Source: Hofstenia miamia (taxonomy: Eukaryota > Xenacoelomorpha > Acoela > Hofsteniidae). From it: DNA of 26,575 bases. The stretch lies in contig CABFPE010000216.1 in NCBI GenBank assembly GCA_900660155.1, positions 858,793 to 885,367 on the forward strand, in the 5' to 3' direction. Numbering within the stretch: position 1 is the first letter of the stretch; each line of letters opens with the position of its first letter. A model generated the notes under the pieces. That model was not told the DNA's origin. It made no database searches and worked only from the letters and a program-made list of their open reading frames with translations. Below are positions 10,001 to 18,480 of this stretch, one piece after another. A program made the position numbers and the translations under genes.

Positions 10001-10164
10001 ACCATGCACTTGTATTTTTTGTATGTGAATAATACACTATTAACTAACTTTGTTTACCAATTTACAAACATTTACACATTTAGAAAGACTAATTCAACAT
10101 GGTAGCAAAAGAAATTTCGGAGGGATGAATTAATGAATTAATATTATGGATACATCAGCTTACT
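10001..10164 (+). repeat. Direct repeat unit 1 (partner at 11027-11191)
   Basis: About 165 bp that recur about 1.03 kb downstream. Shared anchors are GTGAATAATACACTATTAA, TTTACAAACATTT, TTAGAA...TAATTCAACATGG and TTATGGATACATC. Identity is about 85 percent by eye. The two units enclose the endonuclease relic. They could be ends of a short LTR-like element or two copies of a SINE or MITE; their ends show no clear TG...CA pattern. Confidence 0.7.
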
Positions 10165-10196
10165 TAAATGACGTTTGTTTCTCAAAAATCTTAGAG

Positions 10197-10670
10197 ACTT
10201 GTCGTTTTGCACGTCATTCTCAATTGAATAACCTTTTTAAGCGCACTTTTTCAAATTATCGACGTCCCTTCAATTTTAGAATCACCGGGATTGATCAGAA
10301 AAGATGGGAAACGACCTAATGGCGTGACTACTGTTTCTTGTCCAATAGGACGCTCCTTAGTGTGGGACGTTACAGTAGTTGATGCAATTGCTCCCATTCG
10401 GATTTCAACTTTTGCTCCTGCTAAAGCTGCAACAGATGCTGAATCCAGAAAAATATCTAAATATTGTGACATTGTTCAACAAGGCTATATATTTCGACCT
10501 CTAGCTTTTGAATGTCAAGGGGTGCAGTTAAATTAACTGGAGACTTTATTTTCCAACTTGGCAAGTCCCTAATATTTTCATCAAAGGAACCACATGTGGC
10601 AGAGTGTTTTAAACAGCGTTTGAGTATTATAATTCAGCAGACAAATGCCGCTTACATTTTGGGACAATAG
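10197..10670 (+). pseudogene. Relic of a restriction-like endonuclease domain of a retroelement
   Basis: Three frames joined by two frameshifts show one known pattern. The first gives CRFARHSQLNNLFKRTF. The second gives ILESPGLIRKDGKRPNG, then RSLVWDVTVVD, then AESRKISKYCD and YIFRPLAFE. The third gives FKQRLSIIIQQTNAAYILGQ before a TAG. The arrangement P-x-G, then W-D-V-T, then E..K..KY fits the PD-(D/E)xK nuclease fold used by R2-type non-LTR elements. From memory, related animal proteins have RPDG at the first catalytic position, whereas this copy has RPNG, so it is probably inactive. The rest of the element, including the RT, is missing. Direct repeats flank the piece on both sides. Confidence 0.6.
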
Positions 10671-11026
10671 AAGATGAATCTTCATTAGAAGAATTGTTTT
10701 ATGTCTTCTAGATAGATTGGGCATCAAGGAAAAAAAGAATATTTAGGAAATAATGACAAAAATCGACTTGCTCATGTAATTAAAACCTTTTGTTCAATGT
10801 AAAGGAAAAGACAAATGCTAAATTGAAGAACAAAGTGGTACAGGGATGACGTCCAGAAAATAAAGCAAGCCCGAGTAAAAAGCAAAATTTATGGATTTCA
10901 TTAAAAAATACAAATATTGTCAATTCAAGTCTTTCATTTAAAGAAGATGATTTATAATTTGAACTACAATATTGATTGTACATACATAGATTTGTATTTA
11001 AAAATTGTAAAGTGATAATTCTAATT

Positions 11027-11191
11027 ACTATGCTTGTGTATTTTGTGTGTGTGAATAATACACTATTAATTAACTTTGTTTACCCATTTACAAACATTTT
11101 CCATGTTTAGAATGGTTAATTCAACATGGAAGCACCAGTAATTTTGGAAGGATGAATTAATGCATTACTATTATGGATACATCTGCTTACA
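11027..11191 (+). repeat. Direct repeat unit 2 (partner at 10001-10164)
   Basis: The second unit of the 165-bp pair. It carries GTGAATAATACACTATTAA, TTTACAAACATTT, TTCAACATGG, GGATGAATTAATG and TTATGGATACATCTGC. It has the same orientation as unit 1. Confidence 0.7.
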
Positions 11192-11289
11192 ATAAATGAT
11201 GGCATCTCTGTGAAAATTTGCTAGATGCGTTGAAGCTCTGCACAACAACTCAGTCTGCACGAAAAAAGCTCATGTACAATGAGTTTTGC

Positions 11290-11865
11290 TTCATATGTGT
11301 GTAATGCTTAAGCATGGCGAATATTTTTCCATTTTATATTTGAATATTGCTGAAAACGAACTTGCTTTTGTCAGGTGTATCAGACATTTCAATTTTTTAT
11401 TGATTTATCAATGGTATATTTCATATGCTTGTTATTAAGTTTGGCGGATATTTTCTATCTTGTTTTTGAAAATGTACGTCTAATTCATGCAACTGTAGTG
11501 TTTAAGTTTAGCAAAATATTTCTCCACTTGTATTTAGGAATTACCGGAAAACGAGTTTCGCGCCTATCAATTATTTTCCTTGTTGCATGATTAAACATTG
11601 TTACAACAAACACGTCTTAAGAACTTCATCACATGGAGTCATTGTGTAATGTGCACTTTTAGATTTAGTAAAATTGCTAAAGAAATATTTGTTTTTTACC
11701 CCTTGCATATTTGTTTTGATCAATTTTAATGCACTTAGAAACACATCCTAATGCAAATTACACATCATTTTTCATTTGAAATAATTGGGTTTTGAATCTA
11801 TGAATTATTTTCTTTGAAGCATGGTGTTGCATGTTTAAACATTGTTACAACATGCCTTAAGTGAA
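11290..11865 (+). repeat. Weak, diverged internal repeats
   Basis: Related strings recur: AAGCATGGCGAATATTTTTCC (11311), AAGTTTGGCGGATATTTTC (11439), AAGTTTAGCAAAATATTTC (11506), and GAAAACGAACTTGC (11353) against GAAAACGAGTTTCG (11547). Also GATTAAACATTGTTACAACA at 11590 recurs as GTTTAAACATTGTTACAACA at 11831. Unit lengths are unequal. This is probably an old cluster of one repeat family. The plus-strand open frame at 11375-11590 lies inside it and is not convincing. Confidence 0.4.
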
Positions 11866-11969
11866 ACCTGGCGTCAAAAAATATTAGTTTGCCTAAATCC
11901 TAAAACCAAAAATAGAACTGTCGTCAAAAAAATTAATTTTTTCAATTTAACTTTGTACAAAACATTTCA

Positions 11970-11983
11970 TCACTAGATGGCGC
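11970..11983 (+). promoter_or_regulatory. CTCF-like motif
   Basis: TCACTAGATGGCGC fits 13 of 14 positions of the CTCF core CCASYAGRKGGCRS; only the first base differs. CTCF is known from bilaterians, so the meaning depends on the host. A motif of this length in 26 kb of degenerate repeats could be chance, and SINE families often carry it. Confidence 0.25.
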
Positions 11984-12151
11984 CCACTAGAATCAGTCTA
12001 TTTTCACATGGCAAATAGACATAGGTGTTACAAGAACTTCGGGATGTCCCAATGTAGCCAACTCTGGGCCTCCCTTAGTACTAAAAGGAACATTATAATT
12101 TCAATTTTCTAAACTTGAATATTAACCAAACATTAAACGGTTTTGTTATAG

Positions 12152-12367
12152 GAATTTACAGATTTAGTTATAAATTTCAATTCAAATTCGCATGTAACAT
12201 ACAAAATAGCACAAATTAAAGTAGCAATACATCGAATTTTTGATGTCTCAAGTTCTTATGACATCATAAACCAAGAAATAATTAAACTAAAATCGAATCT
12301 GAATAAGAATGAATATCCAAGTAATTTTATTATAAAATTTATAAAGAAGCAATTGATGAAATATTGA
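12152..12367 (+). pseudogene. Fragment of a Penelope-like reverse transcriptase (thumb region)
   Basis: An open frame of 71 codons begins EFTDLVINF after a TAG and ends in KKQLMKY before a TGA. Its order of motifs is YKIAQIKVAIHR, then SSYDIINQEI, then L..N.YPSNFI. This follows the C-terminal RT region that I remember from animal Penelope-like proteins, in which TFTGL, YKIN.IKTLIHRAY, a Ser-rich turn and NGFP or NGYP appear in that order. The sequence just before it (GTTTTGTTATAG) could be a splice acceptor. The catalytic RT core is not present nearby, so this is a truncated relic. It could instead belong to another RT class with the same thumb. Confidence 0.5.
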
Positions 12368-12814
12368 ACAAGACAGGCAAATATTGGAATAATTTTAAAA
12401 TTGAATATAGAGAGAAATTATTCAAATACTAAGAAAAAATTATATAAAAAAATGTAGTACTTGTCTATACAACACAAAAGCTTATTCAAGTTTTGACTCA
12501 AAACCTAGAATTATAAGCAATGACAAAGACATCCGATAAGTTCATAGTTTTTCAAAATGTGACTGATGTAAGAATATGATCCCTAAAATGGGAAATTTTT
12601 GGTTCAGTTTATCTCAAGAGCATTTTGCCAAATTGCAACCTACTTTAGAAAAAACTTGCCCCATAACCAACTCACCACACTTCATCTCTGACATATGTAG
12701 CTAATTTAAAATAATATCAGTCACACGAACTCAGCAATGCGCGGACCTATTCCAGAGCTGATGAGTTTAGATTGCATAAAAAGTTGTAATATCACAGTAA
12801 TGTTTTGAAATTAA

Positions 12815-13198
12815 TTGAATTGGTTAGACATTAGCAATTCATTAAATCCTATTACATCAAATCACACTTTTAGGAACCAAATTAAAATTTTTAGTGAATT
12901 GAATAATTTCCAGTTCCGCCTCAATAGTCTCTACAAAAATCAAGAGTATGAACACATACATTGGTTGAATTGTAAACAACCAACAAAACCTACTTCACAT
13001 ATTCGCATTGAAGTATTTGCGAATATTCTAACTGTTCGAATACTTTTTGGTTTTTTTTACCGTGGTGCTCATTTAGCAAATTTCCTATACAATTCAAATT
13101 CCTCAAATCCAAAACTTCATAAAGGCACATTTATTAATCAATTTTTAGAATTCAAATTTGATTATAAAGACTGTAGGCCTGCAAAGGTAAGCAATTAA
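12815..13198 (+). pseudogene. Open frame of 127 codons, possibly Penelope-like tail
   Basis: The frame is open but begins with TTG; there is no ATG at its start. Residues F.NQIKIFSELNN and LNSLYKNQEYEHIHWLN faintly recall the end of the GIY-YIG nuclease part of Penelope-like proteins, where a 'KIL...N...L.ILESLYI' pattern occurs. The GIY-YIG motif itself is not seen. The second half (from IRIEVFANIL on) looks non-coding. It sits 450 bp downstream of the RT-like fragment on the same strand, which fits one broken element. Confidence 0.28.
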
Positions 13199-13423
13199 TC
13201 AACGTTTTTAAAGTTATTTACATTTAGTTCAAGAACAAGGATAAAATGGGGAAATTCATATGACAATTACTGTTAAAAACTTAAAAGTCAAGCTAGATTT
13301 ATATTACAAAAAGAAACAAATTACACACAATTGCAAACAACAAACAATTAAAATTTCAAATCTTCATAACATTTACAACACACAAATATACAAAAATAAA
13401 TAAAATTTCAATATTCTGTGAAT

Positions 13424-13563
13424 TTAGTCAATATCTTCGCTGTCTAAACTTCCCTCCAGCCAAACATTCCAATCTCTCAGAGATTTATTCGGAGCCATTA
13501 GTGATAAAGCCAGGGACAATGAAAGAAATGTAATCCCAAATATGTTAACAACATTTGTGCTTT
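13424..13563 (-). CDS. Candidate terminal exon of a host membrane protein
   Basis: On the minus strand a pyrimidine-rich stretch and TTTGCTTTAG stand directly before 13563, a good 3' splice site. The exon that follows starts with two bases of a split codon and then reads 45 codons to a TAA at 13424. It encodes STNVVNIFG, then a hydrophobic stretch (ITFLSLSLALSLMAP) long enough to cross a membrane, then a charged tail with RDWNVWLEGS and LDSEDID at the end. The frame has no defect, in contrast to nearly everything around it. I do not recognise the protein, and no upstream exon could be assigned with confidence. It would be the C-terminus of a tail-anchored or multi-pass protein. Confidence 0.45.
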
Positions 13564-14247
13564 CTAAAGCAAAAGTGAGGAAATAATAGTAATAAAAAAA
13601 AATTAGAAAAAAGTAGAACTATAACAGATTGTCAACACCAACTAACCGATTAGTTAAAAAACACACTGGTACTGAACATTACCTCATTAATTAACAAGGT
13701 AGTCAGAGCACAACTCTACAGACTAAAAAAGTTTTGCAAACCTTTTATTGTCGATCAGCACACTTAACAACGACCATAGACAAATTATTACGGCCAAGGA
13801 ATTCAGCTTAACAACGTGTATGTATTGTGTACAAGTAGTACCGATTTATTGATTAAGAAATTAATCTCACATGCATTTATTATTAAAATACATGGAAATC
13901 TCATAAGAGAAGTTTATACAAATTCAATGATTTTTAAAAATTGTAACATTGTCTAAAACCAATTCACCACTTTACCAATTACTTCCTGACAATAATTGTG
14001 GATTTTGAAACTTTCTAAACAAATGCTTGAAAGCCAAATTTGATTGCTACCTCAATTTAACTGTTTTATTGAATTTTTTAAAGCATGTTAAACAGTTGTC
14101 GATCACAAATGTGAAATCAGGGAGCTTGAAAAATCATATCAACATCACTTTCCAGAAGAACTGCTTAGTTGCTACTGAAGAACACTCTTGCATTGCCGTT
14201 TTGCAATTTCAAGTTTCCCCGCGTAGTTGATCTATGAGTTCTGTTGT

Positions 14248-14616
14248 TCACAAGTTTTCATCAGTTTTCCCGCAGAATTTACATTTGATCCATATTCTAA
14301 GTGCTCTATTTTTTTTGCAACATGTAAAATCCGGGATCTCATAACGGTAATGACTGCAGTGTTTTTGTACGCAAACTTTGTATTTTTCTTTTGAACGATT
14401 TGGTTTTAATAAGCACCACCATTCAGCATTCACTGGAAACTACTTTAACACATATTCCCAAGAGTGTTTGGTTTTACACCTTTCTCTTCTGAATAAATTC
14501 CTTTTAAACCAATTGCGCAGCCACATGACTACATCAAATCTGTGCAAATTTGAGCACATTTTGATATTCTTAAAATTGCTCCTTCCTACAGCTCTATAGA
14601 ACGAAACGTCAAGATA
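14248..14616 (-). pseudogene. Unrecognised W- and C-rich ORF with one in-frame stop
   Basis: The minus-strand frame is open from 14616 to the TGA at 14248, apart from one TAG at about 14440. It contains SFYRAVGRSN, DVVMWLRNWFKRN, then after the stop EWWCLLKPNR, CVQKHC, CC, and CKFCGKTDE near the end. The Cys spacing C-x4-C, CC and C-x2-C suggests a zinc-binding module. Six Trp in about 120 residues is unusual for random sequence. It lies just outside the hAT end at 14664. It might be an exon of a host gene with an assembly or real stop, or the remnant of another element. I do not recognise the family. Confidence 0.4.
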
Positions 14617-14663
14617 TTAGCATTTTGGTATGCTTTTATGTGCTAGCAAGTCGGCAAGCAGAG

Positions 14664-14683
14664 CAGTGGCGTAGCCAGAAAAT
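14664..14683 (+). repeat. Terminal inverted repeat of a hAT transposon
   Basis: CAGTGGCGTAGCCAGAAAAT has the form of hAT termini of the CAGTGGCGTAGC type. It stands 78 bp beyond the stop codon of the hAT transposase read on the minus strand, so it is the 3' end of that element. The adjoining eight bases AAGCAGAG would be one target-site duplication. The other end is hidden in or beyond the gap at 15101. Confidence 0.72.
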
Positions 14684-14741
14684 GCTGGTGGGGGTATGTT
14701 ATAAAACTATAAGAGATTTTTATTTCAAATACAAAAAATAT

Positions 14742-15100
14742 TCATAGAGAGAAGTTTAGTCTAGTTTTTCGCTGAGAAAGAAGGTTAATTACATCATCTG
14801 GTTCAATTTTTACATCTTTATGAGCATACATGAGGGAAAGACTATTTAAGCGTTCATCTATCATTGTAGATCTCAAGGGGTTCTTCAAAAATTTCATAGA
14901 TGAAAAACTTCTTTCAGCAGTGCAGACTGTTGCTGGAATTGTAGCTGCTAATTTTGCCATTCGTATTACTCCAGGATATCGTTGTGGAATTACTTCAAGG
15001 AGATTCACAATAGTAGCATATTGGGATAAATCAAATCTGATACAGTCAAAGACTTATCAATTTCAAAAATTTCATTTTTCTTTTGGAAAAGAACACTACA
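14742..15100 (-). pseudogene. hAT transposase, C-terminal dimerisation region, cut by the gap
   Basis: The intact part from about 15040 to 14742 shows the hAT C-terminal pattern: NLLEVIPQRYPGV, LAATIPATVCTAERSFSSMK, LRSTMIDERLNSLSLM, then a short tail to the TAA at 14742. This domain lets hAT transposases dimerise; the RNase H-like catalytic core would lie upstream. Further upstream (QKKNEIFEIDK) the reading frame changes near 15030, by a frameshift or a splice site ending in GATAAG. The rest is lost in the N gap. The proper start is not visible; the GTG at 15008 is not the real start. The element end is at 14664. Confidence 0.82.
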
Positions 15101-16100
15101 NNNNNNNNNNNNNNNNNNNNNNNNNNNNNNNNNNNNNNNNNNNNNNNNNNNNNNNNNNNNNNNNNNNNNNNNNNNNNNNNNNNNNNNNNNNNNNNNNNNN
15201 NNNNNNNNNNNNNNNNNNNNNNNNNNNNNNNNNNNNNNNNNNNNNNNNNNNNNNNNNNNNNNNNNNNNNNNNNNNNNNNNNNNNNNNNNNNNNNNNNNNN
15301 NNNNNNNNNNNNNNNNNNNNNNNNNNNNNNNNNNNNNNNNNNNNNNNNNNNNNNNNNNNNNNNNNNNNNNNNNNNNNNNNNNNNNNNNNNNNNNNNNNNN
15401 NNNNNNNNNNNNNNNNNNNNNNNNNNNNNNNNNNNNNNNNNNNNNNNNNNNNNNNNNNNNNNNNNNNNNNNNNNNNNNNNNNNNNNNNNNNNNNNNNNNN
15501 NNNNNNNNNNNNNNNNNNNNNNNNNNNNNNNNNNNNNNNNNNNNNNNNNNNNNNNNNNNNNNNNNNNNNNNNNNNNNNNNNNNNNNNNNNNNNNNNNNNN
15601 NNNNNNNNNNNNNNNNNNNNNNNNNNNNNNNNNNNNNNNNNNNNNNNNNNNNNNNNNNNNNNNNNNNNNNNNNNNNNNNNNNNNNNNNNNNNNNNNNNNN
15701 NNNNNNNNNNNNNNNNNNNNNNNNNNNNNNNNNNNNNNNNNNNNNNNNNNNNNNNNNNNNNNNNNNNNNNNNNNNNNNNNNNNNNNNNNNNNNNNNNNNN
15801 NNNNNNNNNNNNNNNNNNNNNNNNNNNNNNNNNNNNNNNNNNNNNNNNNNNNNNNNNNNNNNNNNNNNNNNNNNNNNNNNNNNNNNNNNNNNNNNNNNNN
15901 NNNNNNNNNNNNNNNNNNNNNNNNNNNNNNNNNNNNNNNNNNNNNNNNNNNNNNNNNNNNNNNNNNNNNNNNNNNNNNNNNNNNNNNNNNNNNNNNNNNN
16001 NNNNNNNNNNNNNNNNNNNNNNNNNNNNNNNNNNNNNNNNNNNNNNNNNNNNNNNNNNNNNNNNNNNNNNNNNNNNNNNNNNNNNNNNNNNNNNNNNNNN
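15101..16100. other. Assembly gap of exactly 1000 N
   Basis: The run is a scaffold gap of conventional size, so its true length is unknown. The left edge lies inside the hAT transposase and the right edge inside R1 copy 3. Long open frames that seem to run through here are artefacts of translating N. Confidence 0.98.
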
Positions 16101-16712
16101 GTCATCAATTTGGATCTAAAATAGTATTAATATATTTCCTAGGTTTTGGTCATCCAACCATTTTGTTGACAATTAATTATTTTGATACATGTAGTAATGA
16201 AATGCTAGTCAGCTAATCAAGAGAAAACCCCTATATCTAACTTATGTGCACTTTCATGATCTGGCACAGAGACCCTAGAATTGTTCTCTGTGATGTATCC
16301 AGACCACTACTAAACACTGCTCAATTAGCTCAACATTGTATTAAATAATCAAACCATTAATATGAAACAAAATATGAATTCCAAGTAAAATTCTTTATCA
16401 AATTCTTACAATGGTTTTCAATCTATTTATAGTAATTCCAAAAGAAGTACCTGTCAATTCAAATTTAAACTTCTGCCAAGATGGCGGCTGAAAATAATGA
16501 AAGCGTCATTTAGTCAAAAAGTATTTTTATCGACAGATACAAATATCTCTTTTTGACACATATTGTTTCTTAGTTACATAATACAAATAAATCTTAAATA
16601 ATACTAATTGATTTGATTACAATATTTTTTTATTCATCTTTCCTTCAATCTTAATCCTTTCTGCACAACATTTTGTAGCTTATTTTAGATTTTATGTGGA
16701 TGATGCTACAAT
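16101..16712 (+). repeat. R1 repeat, copy 3 (subfamily Y)
   Basis: It follows the inverted copy 5 from TACATGTAGTAATG through GTGCACTTTCATGATCTGGC, GAGACCCTAGAATTG and CCACTACTAAACACTG. From 16256 it is nearly identical to copy 4. It ends in GATGATGCTACAAT at 16712, directly against an interrupted virus-like ORF. At 16478-16488 it holds AAGATGGCGGC, a full match to the YY1 core, whose ATG also sits in a strong Kozak context. The left side is cut by the N gap. Confidence 0.82.
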
Positions 16713-16965
16713 ATATCTTTGTACTGATAAATACCATCAGCAAATGTAATTTTTGTCTAAGTAATAGCCTCATTGTGGGAATATTCAATTTTTTGTTTTT
16801 ATGCTCCTCAGAAATGTTGTACCAACAGTATGACATATTTATTTGATCTAGGCAAATGTAATGTTCTTGTGTGAGCAATCTTATGGGATTTAGAAATTTT
16901 ACTGTGAAATCAGAAGGCTTACCTATAAAATTATTTGAATTTAGAAGTAGAGGAATTTTAGTCAT
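16713..16965 (-). pseudogene. N-terminal part of a virus-like protein (ORF C), cut by R1
   Basis: The frame begins MTKIPLLLNSNN and continues with DFTVKFLNPI, YICLDQINM and CWYNIS. It then needs a frameshift, after which it reads EYSHNEAIT, a TAG where the family pattern would have Trp, then ITFADGIYQYKDI. The R1 end follows directly. From memory, proteins with this order of motifs (unstructured N-terminus, F....F..PI.L, Y..WNI or YSFPNI, RYS, TW..I..P.G.Y...DI) occur in many animals in virus-like DNA transposons of the Polinton or Maverick kind, together with an integrase. Their exact role is unclear to me; a structural virion protein is plausible. It stands 30 bp behind ORF B on the same strand. 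One frameshift, one stop and the R1 insertion make it non-functional. Confidence 0.5.
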
Positions 16966-16995
16966 AGCTACTATATATGAAGAAAAATATTAATT

Positions 16996-17238
16996 TTATA
17001 ATTTATTGAAAAACTTCTTAACATCATCTTTAGTAATCACTCTTAATCTTACTAATTCATCAATTAACTGAACAATTTCATTATAAATTTGAGCACTGTC
17101 ATTTCCAGCATTCTTAGAAGAAATAAGTAATTCTAAGCAATCCATTAATTGTGATGGATCATTGTAGTAGAAAACACTTTGACCCTTAATTATCTTTTTA
17201 AGTTTTTTATTTATTGTGATTTCTTGTAACTCCAACAT
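16996..17238 (-). CDS. Small virus-like ORF B, 80 residues, intact
   Basis: It begins MLELQEITINKKLKK with an ATG at 17238 and ends VKKFFNKL with a TAA. A middle part (YYNDPSQLMDCLELLISS) is followed by KNAGNDS and two predicted helices (YNEIVQLIDELVRL, ITKDDVKKFFNKL). Small proteins with the same plan, in which a 'N-x-x-QL..RLE.L..S..AGN' stretch is followed by a helix and 'ISK..Y..L', occur in my memory next to the ORF C family in animal virus-like transposons. The function is unknown. Its first 32 bases overlap the end of ORF A in another frame, and ORF C starts 30 bp after its stop. This compact packing is typical of viruses. Confidence 0.55.
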   Translation of the reverse strand: MLELQEITINKKLKKIIKGQSVFYYNDPSQLMDCLELLISSKNAGNDSAQIYNEIVQLIDELVRLRVITKDDVKKFFNKL

Positions 17239-17359
17239 GTTTTACAAGATTCCTAAATAGTTTCTTAGACTTTTCAGTGTATTTATCTTGTTTTTTATTA
17301 TATCATTTTGTTAAAAGATCTATGAAGGATTGATCAATTGCTTCAGAAATAATTGGTTT
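17207..17359 (-). pseudogene. C-terminal end of virus-like ORF A
   Basis: Reading from the single N at 17362 on the minus strand, one frame gives ISEAIDQSFIDLLTK, one TGA, then YNKKQDKYTEKSKK, LFRNLVKHVG and VTRNHNK before a TAA at 17207. It is very Lys-rich. The open frame, the overlap of 32 bases with the start of ORF B and the common strand suggest it is the end of the preceding gene in the same cluster. The upstream part is missing because the contig ends here. I cannot tell which protein it is. Confidence 0.4.
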
Positions 17360-17362
17360 TCN

Positions 17363-17806
17363 ATGATCTGGCACAGAGACCCTAGAATTGTTCTCTGTGA
17401 TGTATCCAGACCACTACTAAACACTGCTCAATTAGCTCAACATTGTATTAAATAATCAAACCATTAATATGAAACAAAATATGAATTCCAAGTAAAATTC
17501 TTTATCAAATTCTTACAATGGTTTTCAATCTATATATAGTAATTCCAAAAGAAGTACATGTCAATTCAAATTTAAACTTCTGCCAAGATGGCGGCTGAAA
17601 ATAATGAAAAAGTCATTTAGTCAAAAAGTATTTTTATCAACAGATACAAATATCTCTTTTTGACACATATTGTTTCTTAGTTGCATAATACAAATAATTC
17701 TAATTGATTTGATTACAATATTTTTAATCATCTTTTCTTTGACTTTAATCCCCTCTGCTCAAGGTTTTTGCAGCTTATTTGAGATTTGTGTGGATGATGC
17801 TACAAT
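17363..17806 (+). repeat. R1 repeat, copy 4 (subfamily Y)
   Basis: It starts after a single N at 17362 with ATGATCTGGCACAGAG and is almost the same as 16256-16712. Differences are real rather than sequencing noise: GAAAAAGTCATTT against GAAAGCGTCATTT, ATCAACAG against ATCGACAG, and a deletion of about ten bases near 17693. The AAGATGGCGGC motif is at 17585-17595. It ends in GATGATGCTACAAT at 17806, immediately against a Ty3/gypsy RT sequence, so R1 inserted into that RT. Confidence 0.82.
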
Positions 17807-18480
17807 CTTTCACATTGTTCTCAATAACCCTTCTGAGGAAGGTAACACATGGCTGAAGGAGAGCACACTTGTTTCTGTTGCACAGAGGCTAGATTTGTAC
17901 AAGATGTTAAGAGTTCTGCCATGCCTTTCAAAATGCTCAGTGAAGATGTTGCCATCCACAAGAATGTCATCCATGTATGTGGTAATCCCTGGCTATAATG
18001 CATTTGCACTGTTCTGAAGCACATGAGTTATTTAGCATTGGAAGGTAGTAGGGGCATTGCAGAGCCCAAAAGCCATGTACTTCCATTTGAAGAGGCTGTA
18101 CAGAGTTATGAAGGAAGTCTTCTGAATGTGGCAGGCTTCATGGGCACCTGCCAATTCACTTTGCAAAGATCAAGGCAAGTGAAAAGTTGTTATCAACTGG
18201 TATCATACAAGAGATCTTCAATACATGGAAGAGGATACATGTCTTTCACAGCTACTTCATTCAACTTTCTAAAATCCACACATAGGAGGTACTTGTTGCC
18301 CTGCCTGATGAAAATGGTGCACACTGTGTACAGGCTGTTGCTGCCTTGTATTATGCCACTCTCTCATATTCCTTGTGGAGTTTTTCCAGTGCTCTTCTAA
18401 TAGGAATATGGATTGTTCTTAGTTTCAACGGCATGTTGTTCACCAACAGCCTGACCAATAATCAAGCTGTAATTGAAGAC
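17807..18480 (-). pseudogene. Ty3/gypsy reverse transcriptase, N-terminal half
   Basis: On the minus strand the segment shows YLLCVDFRKLNEVAVKD followed by MYPLPCIEDLL (about 18310-18205), a pattern of the first RT motifs. After several frame changes it shows TTYMDDILVDG, in which YMDD at 17966-17977 is the catalytic box. Then come HFERH, CATETSVLSFSHVLPSEG and a TGA, just before R1 copy 4. The palm and thumb beyond this are lost. Many indels mean it cannot make an active enzyme. The sequence from 18023 to 18400 on the plus strand is only a shadow of this gene. Confidence 0.8.

Noticed and set aside
14830..16216. Very long open frames of 367 to 429 codons on both strands
   Set aside because: They run through the 1000-N gap; the residues in between are unknown and the frames are artefacts.
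18023..18400. Plus-strand frame of 125 codons
   Set aside because: It is the shadow of the gypsy RT on the minus strand, where the RT motifs are found.
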